A stretch of 64,000 bases of DNA from Liopterus haemorrhoidalis. Its lineage: Eukaryota > Arthropoda > Insecta > Coleoptera > Dytiscidae. The stretch lies in contig OZ020611.1 of NCBI GenBank assembly GCA_963971575.1, positions 62,405,381-62,469,380 on the forward strand, given 5' to 3'. Within the stretch, counting starts at the first letter, position 1. The number at the start of each line of letters is the position of its first letter. Shown here piece by piece: positions 56,275 through 64,000 of this stretch. The translations under genes were made by a program, and so were the position numbers. The notes beneath the pieces were generated by a model that made no database searches, was not told the DNA's origin, and saw only the letters and a program-made list of their open reading frames with translations.

Positions 56275-56445
56275 GTACTAACTAGTGCCGTAACTAGGCA
56301 GGTGCCACAGGTGCACAGGCACAGGGCCCAAGTCGAAAGGAGGCCCGAAAAATCGTCAATGGGAGGCCAAGCTAGACTGTGGATAACCTTTTTGAGCAAC
56401 CCTGCTCGGGGCCCAGAAAAAGCCAGTTACTGTTCTGGTACTAAC
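56275..56445. mobile_element. Short hAT MITE
   Basis: Body 56283-56437 (155 bp) runs from TAGTGCCGTAACTAGG to CCAGTTACTGTTCTG with exact 8-bp duplication GTACTAAC on both sides. A related one-sided end lies near 9660. Confidence 0.88.
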
Positions 56446-57208
56446 GTATCCATACGTCAAATAAAAAACCTCAAACGTACATTATGAGGAAACTTTCTGG
56501 GGAATGAAGGTACTATGAAATTTTTTTAATCAAACTCCTATTAGATAATTTATTTTTTCCCCAAAAAATAGTATTGGCACCATTAGTAAAACTGTGGTCA
56601 CTTTATCATGACCGGATAATTTTACTGATTTTAACGCGGGTTTTTTTCTTTACGATTCATTGGATTTTTACATTACAGTGTAAACATCTATTTACGTTGC
56701 AAATCAAATTTCGGAGATTTTTTTGATAATTCTAATGAAAAAAATTTAGACACTAATTTAATTGTGGTTTTAAATAATTTTTGTGGTAATTCAGGTTTAA
56801 CGTGAGATTAATGAATTAAAGACGTACATGATTGAGAAATTGTATTTTTCATTTTCCTATATATTATTTAGGGTTACATTATTCGGACCAACAAAATTAA
56901 TCACAGATTAGATTTTAAGAACGACAGAAAAAATAGTGTACGACAGATTATTCGAGTAACGAGAAAATATTGATTTTACAAAAGAATCACTTAAAACTTA
57001 AAACTATCAAATACATAAATTATATATTGATAACTAAAACCTCGCTCTACGGGGATGTTGAACAATAAAGCTACTTAAAGCTGTTCTAAATTTAAATTGT
57101 GGGCTATGTCCTCCTCTATCGAACTTAGACTAATAGTCGTAGTTACGAGATAGTTCCTAGACCAAACAATCCTTCTTGGGGCATTGCTATTCGCAAATAA
57201 TTTTTAAT
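56446..57208. other. AT-rich spacer, no gene seen
   Basis: No motifs, terminal repeats or RNA genes recognised. Confidence 0.5.
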
Positions 57209-57925
57209 TACCGTATTTTTCGGACTATAAAATGCACCTTCTTACTTATAAAAATCGACTTAAAATTGGGGTGCGTCTTATGATCGGAAATCAATAGTGA
57301 TAAAAAAAAACAGGTTCCAGAAAAATTCACTTTACTGTAATTTCAGATTGTTGGGCGGCGGAACAAAACCCCATGTAATCTTACAGAGAAAAACTTTTCC
57401 AAAAGATGAAATTTCTTGTGGCATTATTATCCACGTTCAAAATAAAGACTGGATGGACAAAATAGAAATGAAATTAAGGATACAAAAGATATGACCAAAA
57501 CATACAGATGTGTTGTTTAAAAGGTGTGCGATATTAGAGTGAGATCAGTTCAGAGCGCATAAAACTGAATCAATCAAGAAAATTTTAAAAGATATTAATA
57601 CTGAATTAGATGTCATTCTTGGAGGCCTTACAAGTAAATTACAGCTCCTGGATATGTCGATTAATAAACCATTTAAATATTTTATGTAGAAAGAGTGGAA
57701 CAAATGGATGACAAAGCCTAATCACGATGTTACAGCAAAAGAACGTATGAAACGGCCAACAATTTCAGAAGTATGTACCTGGGTAAAAAATTCATAAGAA
57801 GCTGTAAAAGAAGAGTCGATTATAAAGTTTTTCAAGAAATGCGGTATAACTATCCAATTGGATGGCACAGAAAATGATGACAACGATAGTTCAGACGAAA
57901 ATATAGTCAGACCAATTCTGTAACT
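57209..57925 (+). pseudogene. pogo-type transposase relic with left terminal repeat
   Basis: TA followed by CCGTATTTTTCGGACTATAA is a typical pogo-group end. Coding pieces on the plus strand: LLGGGTKPHVILQRKTFPKD, GIIIHVQNKDWMDKIEMKL, DQFRAHKTESIKKILKDINT (second catalytic D, D-x-F-R-A-H), VILGGLTSKLQLLDMSINKP (third D, L-Q-P-L-D-V), KRPTISEVCTWVKNS and FFKKCGITIQLDGTENDDND, the order in POGK-like transposases. Stops and frame changes are frequent, and the N-terminal HTH and first aspartate are missing. The right terminal repeat is lost at the next element. Confidence 0.85.
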
Positions 57926-58066
57926 CAGTTACTATGATCATAGTAACTAAATTTGTCACTATGAGCAAGGTTAATTACTATCATGAATGAAAGTCATTAT
58001 ACTTTTATAATATTTTATCTTGTAGTAACGTTACTACACAGTAATTTTTACAGAATTGATCTGAGT
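57905..58066. mobile_element. Palindromic MITE (CAGACCAATTCTGTAA)
   Basis: Body 57908-58063 begins CAGACCAATTCTGTAAC and ends TTACAGAATTGATCTG; AGT flanks both sides. GTTACTATGATCATAGTAAC is a perfect palindrome inside. A second copy starts at 63881. Confidence 0.75.
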
Positions 58067-58124
58067 AACATTCACGAGATTAAAAATTCATAATAAAAAT
58101 TAAGAATCTGTGAATATTTCTTTA

Positions 58125-58155
<31 letters not shown>

Positions 58156-58305
58156 TTTTTCGACACACCTTAAAACTAAAATCTATATACATCTCTCTTA
58201 TTAATGACAGCAAAAATGTATATAACAAAAATTGTTAATAATAAGAAAAAAAAAACTTTTTTTTTATATTTACTTTTTCGATTGAGTAAATGGTTTAGTT
58301 TACCT
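58067..58305. repeat. AT-rich with TA run and family F piece
   Basis: TATATATA run at 58123-58148; 58170-58290 resembles the tandem units at 50442. Confidence 0.5.
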
Positions 58306-58404
58306 TATATAAAATATAATTTAGGTTGTTAGAAGTTTTCTTCACTGGAGGTGAAGAAAATTTATAAATTTACCGGACTTTTATTATTTAATATACTACA
58401 AAAG

Positions 58405-59481
58405 ACCTAGAACAGGGGTCGGCAACCTACGGCTCCGGAGCCTCATGCGGATCTTTTAGAAAATTATGTGGCTCTTTGAAAATTGGCTGGTTTTTATTAA
58501 AATATAATCTATTTTTTAATTTTCAACTTTCTGCCTGTACTATACAGGTTTTGTATTCACGCCCGGTAATTCCCCGAGTTACTGCATATTCTCTTTTAGA
58601 AGAAGTTATTTCTTTCGAAAAAAAGTTATCTGTATTTGTGAATGATTTACGTGCAAAAACATTTTTACATTTTATTAATTTACAAAAACATATGTTATTA
58701 ATGCAATTTTTTTTTGCACAAACTATTGTTAACATGAAAGAAGCTTTTCGAGATAGATTTAAAGAGTTTAGAAAATATAAAGCTATACTAGATTTTTTGA
58801 CAAAATCAATTGAAGTAGATATGTAGCAATTACATTTATCACCTTCAATTAGTGGATTTGAAATCCAAAGGTTTATGGAATTATATATTCTTAAAACTTA
58901 ATTCTGAACTGGAAAATTTAGAAAGAAAAATGTGAATTTTATCTTCCCAGCATAAGTGGATCGAAATTCGCAATCTTCAAAATGTAGATAAAGTTTTTTT
59001 CGAAGCTTGGAACCGTATTCCAGAATCGTTCAATCTTTTAAAAAATTATGCTTTTGGGCTACTGACAATTTTCGGATCCACATATTACTGTAAGCAAATC
59101 TTTTCACATATGAAATTAATAAAGAGTCAGTTAAGAAGTTATCTTACTGACCTGAAACTAGAGTGCTGCCTTAAGTTATAGATTACTGAATATTCACTAA
59201 ATATTGAAGTCTTATAGAACACTATACAGGAGCAATCGTCCCATTAAAAAAATTATTATATTGTAATATACTGGCAACTACAATAGGTATCACAAACTAA
59301 ATGTATAAGTAAATATTAATTTATTGTAATACTTGATTATTTTAAAACATATAAACAATTTTTACGTTTTTTTCTTAAATATAGCATATATTTTTTAGCG
59401 GCTCTTCCATGTTATTGTGTTTTTTTTTCAATATAGATTTGACTCTTTGTCACTGAAAAGTTGCCGACCCCTGACCTAGAA
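58405..59481 (+). mobile_element. Inner hAT with 8-bp duplication
   Basis: Body 58413-59473 runs from CAGGGGTCGGCAACC to GTTGCCGACCCCTG with exact duplication ACCTAGAA (58405-58412 and 59474-59481). TGTGGCTCTTTGAAAATTGG and its inverse lie subterminally. Confidence 0.93.
58476..59180 (+). pseudogene. hAT transposase relic (GTF2IRD2-like), copy 2
   Basis: Open from 58476 to 58826: YSLLEEVISFEKKLSVFVND, LRAKTFLHFINLQKHMLLMQ, then VNMKEAFRDRFKEFRKYKAI and FLTKSIEVDM. After stops and frame changes, LLTIFGSTYYCKQIFSHMKL and IKSQLRSYLTDLKLECCLKL near 59060-59175 form the hATC motif. The gene lacks its N-terminal half. Nearly the same as 8342-8840, with independent small differences. Confidence 0.8.
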
Positions 59482-59588
59482 CGCTGTTATTTTCTACCCA
59501 AGCCATGTAATTAAAGTCGTACCGACCAATTTAGAATAGTTTGTTATTTTTGCCCCCCCCCCAAGCTGAAATCCTGGCTACGTCCCTG

Positions 59589-60084
59589 ATAAGAGTGGTT
59601 TAAATAAATAAACGATTATTCTGTTCTACTTGAAACTGAAATATCTCACTTATCGTGTACGTTACAGCAAAAATGTACCTTATAAAATCCATGAGTACGG
59701 GTACTCCAGCTAGTGTTTTATAAAAAAGTTACAAGTCATACTCCGCCCTTGTTAAGACAGCCTCTGTGCTATATTCTGTCGACGGTACTAGCAAATAATA
59801 TCAATAAATATTTATTACATAACTTTTAGGTTGGCAAATAAAAAAGGGAACAAAAAAGAACAATTAAAAAAAAAATCCTTGGCAATTGCTTTTTAATTTA
59901 CATCATAGTATTTATCATATTAAAAAATTATTAATAATTCATGGACCGTTCATGATATATTAAAACAGCTTCACATCCAAGTTGACTCAATTAATTTTTG
60001 ATACTTTTTTATTGGGATAGATTCCCCGTTTTTCATTAATTTAACCCATTTCTTAACAAATTTTTTGATTTTTAGATTTTTTTT
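59589..60084. other. AT-rich spacer, family F scrap
   Basis: 59630-59690 (TATCTCACTTATCGTGTACG, TTACAGCAAAAATGTACC) resembles family F. GAGTACGGGTACTCC is a small palindrome. No gene seen. Confidence 0.45.
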
Positions 60085-60955
60085 GGAATGACCACCAAAA
60101 AACCCTTATGTCACTCATGTGTCTGTCTATCTATTTGTACGGTAGAAATTGTAACTAAACGGCTTAACATAGAAAGTTGAAATTTGGCATGCTTTTACAA
60201 CTATTTAACCCACATATAGGAAAAATACTAAGAGTTCAATAAAACACATCCCGAGATAAATATGAACAATTATGTATTTAAAAATATAAATATTTTTTTT
60301 AAATTTTGCGTGGTTAACCAAATGAAAACTCTTAATACGTGGATCAACAAACGAATTTTTATTTTTGAAAAATTTATTTTTTTGATGGGATTTTTGCCAA
60401 AAATATATCAAAAAATTTGTGTCCCCCACCCTAAAAATCTGAAAAAAATAACAAATAATTAACATCGATGGGAACCGGAATAGTTCAACAGGAATTTTTG
60501 ATCAAATTAGTATTTCGAAAAATTTTGATTTTTTTTTTGTCGTCGATAAAAAAAAATATATTTTTTAAAAATTTATTGTGTGGCATCAAAAGAAAGCTTT
60601 TGGAACGTAGATTAAAGAATAAAGAGTCGTTTTTTAAATTCGTTTCTTTTAACACGATTTTAGCGAAAAATGTGCTAAAAAAGTTCTTGTCCCGCCCCTT
60701 TTTACACAAAGGGGATAAGCTAAAAATCTGAAAAAATTATAGATAATGTACATTGATCAGAGCCGGAAACGTACGAGAGAAATTTTTGATCAGATTGCGT
60801 TTTTGAAATATATTGCAGTTTTTGTATTTTTGACAAGATTAATTATTATTTTTTTTATTCATGGCTAAATTATGGCTAATAACGTTATGGATTTTTTGTA
60901 TATATGACTAAGATTGTGTGTCTTTTTATTTAATTAAAAATATAAACTTTTTATA

Positions 60956-60987
60956 TACAAGGTGTCTCAAAAGAAATTTTATATTTA
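60956..60987 (+). repeat. Left terminal inverted repeat of DD41D element
   Basis: Thirty-two bases starting TACAAGGTGTCTCAAAAG; matches 62238-62269 in inverse with one mismatch. Confidence 0.93.
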
Positions 60988-61072
60988 TTTAGCTTACTGC
61001 GTGAACGCAACGTATCCGAGGGGCGCGGGGGTTATGTCAATCGGTAGCCTGGCTCTTGGGAATTTAGTCGCT

Positions 61073-62161
61073 ATGGAGCGTTTCTCGGGAGCAGACCGCG
61101 CGTTATGCGTGCGAGAGTTTTACAAAAACGGTGATTCGGCGACTGTAGCGCGTAGAAAATTCTGCAGTATTCGAGGTTTTCGCCACTTAAATGATGCGCC
61201 AAGCATTCCTCTCATTCGACATTGGGTTAAAAAGTTTGAAGAGACTGGTACAACGCTGGATAAATCAAAATCCGGGCGACCTAGGTCATCAAGAACGGTA
61301 GAAAACGTGGAGAATGTTAATCAGTCTGTTCGTGACGACCCGAACCTTTCAATTCGGAAGCGCGCAAGTGCTTTAAATGTGCATAGATCATCATTACATC
61401 GCATTATGCACAAAGACCTAAAGCTGCACCCCTACAAAATTTAATTGGTGCAAGAATTAAAGCCCCAAGATGCCAGTCAGAGGCTTAATTTCGTAAATCA
61501 GGTGATTGAGCGATTTTCAACGTTTACCAACATTTTGTTATCGGATGAAGCTCATTTTCATCTTAATGGCCACGTAAATAAGCAGAACTGCCGCTACTGG
61601 AGTGCAACGAATCCGAAACGCAAACATCAGAAACCCCTACATTCGCCTAAAGTTACCGTATGGGCTGCGATGTCGGCGCGAGGAATTATCGGCCCTTACT
61701 TTTTTGAAGACGAAAGGGGGCGTGCAGTTACAGTGAATTCAGAGCGTTATGTGGAAATGTTAGACAACTTCTTGGTACCTGAACTGCAAAACTTTCCTGG
61801 CTATAACCAAAGAACATGGTTCCAACAGGACGGAGCAACTTCACACACATCCAATATGTTTCTGCCACGTGTTCGTGAAATTTTCTCAGGCAAATTGATC
61901 TCCCGGAGAGGTGACATAAATTGGCCTCCACACAGTCCAGATTTAACCCCTATGGACTTTCTCCTATGGGGTTATCTTAAATCTAAAGTTTACGCCAATA
62001 AACCGACTTCACTGGCGCATTTGAAAGAAAATATCCGTCACGAAATGGCAGCCATCCCTGAGTACACCTGCCGAGACGTCATAAGTAATTTTACTGTTCG
62101 ATTAAATGAGTGCCAAGAACGCGAGGGTCTACATTTAGACGATATTATTTTTAAGAAATAA
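61073..62161 (+). pseudogene. DD41D transposase, single stop codon
   Basis: The transposase cuts and pastes the element by binding the terminal repeats. I chose ATG at 61073 (MERFSGADRALCVREFYKNG); an upstream in-frame ATG at 61034 is possible. Residues to about 120 form the paired HTH region (DUF4817-like; IRHWVKKFEETGTTLDKSKS, GRPRSSRTVENVENV). After the stop: LLSDEAHFHLNG (first D), TWFQQDGATSHTS (second D), WPPHSPDLTPMDFLLWGYLK (third D, 41 residues later: DD41D, as in rosa and Visitor elements). The only lesion is TAA at 61442-61444, between HPYKI and LVQELKPQD; CAA (Gln) to TAA by one C-to-T change is the simplest explanation, since the frame is continuous. AATAAA at 62188 may be the polyadenylation signal. 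Confidence 0.9.
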
Positions 62162-62237
62162 ATCCCCAAAAAGTGTATTTTAATAATTAATAAACATTTT
62201 TTCTATATACGGCTTACTTTTTTTTTAATCGGTCCAC

Positions 62238-62269
62238 TAAATATAAAATTTCTTTTGAGACACCTTGCA
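62238..62269 (-). repeat. Right terminal inverted repeat of DD41D element
   Basis: Inverse of 60956-60987 with one mismatch, followed by TA at 62270-62271. Confidence 0.93.
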
Positions 62270-62315
62270 TAAAAATTTTAACAGCTGAGGACCGAGTTAT
62301 GGAGTAGGTATATAT

Positions 62316-62675
62316 ATGTAGACTAGGGTGACCATTCGTCCCGCATTGTGCGGGACTGTCCCGCATTTTAACATTTTGTCCCGCATTAAGACGCGTCCCG
62401 CAAAAGTCCCGCATTTTAACATTTTGTCCCGCATTTTGTATTTGGGAGGTGAGGACCTTTTTTTTTGCTCTTCACTTTGATTTTGGGAGATGAGGACCTT
62501 TTTTTTGCTCTTCACTTGGATTTGGGAGGTGAGGACCTTTTTTTTGCTCTTTACTTGGATTTGGGAGATGAGGACCACCTTTGTTTTGCTCTTCACTTGG
62601 ATTTGGGAGATGAGGGCCTTTTTTTTGCTGCGCCCCGCATTGCCTTCTTAAGAAAATGGTCACCCTAATGTAGAC
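62316..62675. mobile_element. hAT MITE with tandem GAGGACC units
   Basis: Body 62324-62667 runs from TAGGGTGACCATT to AATGGTCACCCTA with exact 8-bp duplication ATGTAGAC. GTCCCGCATT is repeated near the left end. The interior is a tandem array (62441-62635). Confidence 0.93.
62441..62635. repeat. Tandem array, about 47-base unit, five copies
   Basis: Unit: TTTGGGAG(A/G)TGAGGACC, a T run, then GCTCTTCACTTGGA. Frames reading D-L-G-G-E-D-L-F-F-A-L-H on one strand and P-H-L-P-N-P-S-E-E-Q-K-K-G on the other are by-products. Confidence 0.92.
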
Positions 62676-62708
62676 TCTACGCATATAAACAACACACTAC
62701 ACTCTACA

Positions 62709-63150
62709 CCAGTGTTTCCCAAAGTGGGTTCCGTGGAACCCTGGGGTTCCGCGAGACAAGTTGTGATATAATATTAAAATAAGATTAGCTGCAATATTTT
62801 CTTAGAAACGCATTAAACTATTAATTACGCGTACATTTCTAATAAATCTGTCAAATACAGTCAAATTGGTAATGAAAAGCCCATTGAATGTACAGCAATG
62901 GATTATGAAAAATAAATTGATATTGTTTTTGATACCCAATTAAAATCTAAATTTGAGGAAATGTCACTTGCAACATGGTCGTCACTTATAAATTTCAAAT
63001 GAAGACCTAAAAAAAAGGTCCTCACTTCACTTCTAAAATTACATTTCACTAACTTACTTTTATATTCATTTAACGCCCTTTCGAATCTCACGTCAGCGCC
63101 CCCTCGCGGTGGTGTTTAATTATTTTATTATACTGTTATACGTTGTGATT
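62709..63150. mobile_element. hAT-like left end
   Basis: CAGTGTTTCCCAAAGTGGG, TTCCGTGGAACCCTGGGG and TTCCGCGAGA are typical of hAT ends. A right partner is not clear; a GAGGACC-type module on the minus strand lies at 63001-63045. The HINE-A relative resumes after about 63150. Confidence 0.5.
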
Positions 63151-63295
63151 CAGCCTATTGTTTAAATTACTTTATATTTTTGTTTTTAAGATATCTATAA
63201 AGGAATAAATCATTTATAGTAATGAAATACTTATAAATGTAATAACACATTGTTAATAGTGAGAAATACGTTTCTGAAATTGAAAAGAATGTTAT

Positions 63296-63880
63296 TTCAT
63301 ACGGTGGAGCATAGGATATTTGAGGTTCTGGTGTTGTTTGTCATGTTACAATATAAGTATAAACTATTACATTAACGACACGTATAGATCCCATAGATTA
63401 AAAGTATCTTATACAAAATGAGCAATATGAAATAAAATTAATAACTATCTATTTATCAAAATTTGAAGTTAACTCTCTGTAATTGGTTACTATAGCGCCG
63501 TCTAGTTCTAATTTGCATCTTTTAAGGGTTTTTCATCCTTTTCATTCACTAAATTGTTTTACATGCTTGGATTTTGAAGAATATATTTTGCATGACTCCA
63601 CCCCTTGTTAAATCAATTTGTAAAGCACCTCCCTTTTGCGTAACATATGAAGTTGAACCCTCCCTTAATATTAGCAACCCCAATGCGCAAAGAAAATGTG
63701 ATTGGTAACATAATGGTTGTACGTAACTATGGGGAGTACAACCCTTTTTCAGCGTTCCAGTAGCACAATACACGTAACTAGAAGGATAATAACTACACTC
63801 ATCAAAATGATCTATAAAAATAGAAATATGTAAGGAAGTATTTGACAAGGCTAGGGAAAGAAATGTTTGTATATTACTAT
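63296..63880. other. Spacer with an unrecognised frame
   Basis: A 127-codon minus-strand frame (63549-63932) has no motif I recognise and runs into the palindromic MITE, so it is probably incidental. GAGTACAACCCTTTTTCAGC and similar stretches suggest repeat DNA. No ends recognised. Confidence 0.4.
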
Positions 63881-63938
63881 CAGACCAATTCTGTAACTCA
63901 GTTACTATGATAATAGTAACTAAATATGTCACTACTAG
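63881..63938. mobile_element. Palindromic MITE, left end only
   Basis: CAGACCAATTCTGTAACTCA, then GTTACTATGATAATAGTAAC, matching 57908-57964. It breaks off at CACTACTAGC. Confidence 0.75.
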
Positions 63939-64000
63939 CTGAGTACCCGTGCTTCGCTACGGTATATTGACGGTTTGCCATTATCGTGTAATTATTATAA
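63939..64000. repeat. Start of a repeat cut by the window edge
   Basis: GAGTACCCGTGCTTCGCTAC and GGTATATTGACGG resemble a dispersed arthropod repeat beginning CCCGTGCTTCGCTACGG; only the first 60 bases are in the window. Confidence 0.4.

Larger units (their letters stand above)
58306..59588 (+). mobile_element. Composite hAT, copy 2, left end missing
   Basis: Right terminus CCTGGCTACGTCCCTG at 59573-59588 and flanks of the inner element match the composite at 7910-9195. The left terminus CAGGGACGTAGCC is not present at 58306, where homology begins at TTACCTTATATAAAATATAA. The inner hAT is complete here. Confidence 0.82.
60954..62271 (+). mobile_element. Nearly intact DD41D (rosa/Visitor-like) Tc1/mariner element
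   Basis: Body 60956-62269 (1314 bp) has 32-base terminal inverted repeats differing at one position (TACAAGGTGTCTC / TGCAAGGTGTCTC ...) and a TA on each side. A single transposase frame fills it. Both ends, the TA duplication and most of the frame are intact, making it the youngest-looking element of the window. The interior is visibly richer in G+C than the surroundings. Confidence 0.93.
60085..63295 (+). mobile_element. Long HINE-A relative, interrupted by three elements
   Basis: ATGACCACCAAAAAACCCTT and a short GTCTGTCTATC tract at the left, then the same body as 16134-17796. The DD41D transposon (60954-62271), a hAT MITE (62316-62675) and another hAT-like end (62709) interrupt it; it resumes at about 63150 and ends at GAGAAATACGTTTCTGAAAT (63290). 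The 3' hairpin is missing. Confidence 0.7.

Noticed and set aside
62441..62635. CRISPR-like array of five regular units
   Set aside because: The units are contiguous without spacers, lie inside a hAT MITE with an exact 8-bp duplication, and the genome is eukaryotic.
63549..63932. 127-codon minus-strand frame as a gene
   Set aside because: No family likeness and its start lies in the palindromic MITE at 63881.

Overview
This window looks like non-genic, repeat-packed DNA from an arthropod nuclear genome, most likely an insect. I see no convincing host gene, tRNA, rRNA, operon or CRISPR array. The reasons are strong AT-richness, coding relics confined to animal transposon families (hAT, mariner, Tigger/pogo, piggyBac, a LINE, a DD41D Tc1/mariner relative), tRNA-derived SINE-like units, and many elements nested in each other with intact target-site duplications (TSDs). 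The species cannot be named from sequence alone.

Three layers make up most of the window. (1) Three families that I call HINE-A, HINE-B and HINE-C share one architecture: a 5' inverted motif, a simple-sequence tract near the 5' end (GTCT or TG repeats), a long AT-rich body, an inverted copy of the 5' motif, a short 3' hairpin, and T-rich flanks without a TSD. This matches Helentron-associated non-autonomous (DINE-1-like) elements. Most of the large HINE-A copies also carry a tRNA-like block in sense orientation, and the block differs between copies while its flanks stay the same. (2) About fifteen hAT-type elements have exact or near 8-bp TSDs; several hold broken transposase genes. (3) Tc1/mariner, Tigger/pogo, piggyBac and Harbinger-like relics are present, mostly recognised by terminal repeats and TA, TTAA or TAA duplications.

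Layout: 1-5 kb holds a HINE-A piece, a SINE, a piggyBac relic with coding-like tandem repeats, and a Harbinger-like MITE inside a LINE tail. 5-13 kb holds HINE-B, a hAT with another hAT inside it, a composite hAT, and a four-level nest (mariner, hAT, HINE-B, TA-MITE). 13-28 kb holds HINE-A copies, a mariner, and a Tigger gene broken by a hAT that holds a HINE-B. 29-42 kb holds hATs, HINE-C copies, an unusual 1.3-kb TA element made of iterated GTGAGTAC palindromes, a THAP-like reading frame, and a HINE-A tandem pair. 42-53 kb holds a hAT with a triplicated end, a hAT with a nearly open transposase frame, and a 4.3-kb hAT enclosing a 1.25-kb inverted duplication. 53-64 kb holds more hAT MITEs, a pogo relic, a second copy of the composite hAT, and an almost intact DD41D transposon (60956-62269) disabled in the reading by one stop codon.

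The genes do not form a pathway. What the window records is the order in which mobile elements landed on each other; several paralogous copies preserve the empty site and so prove individual insertions.
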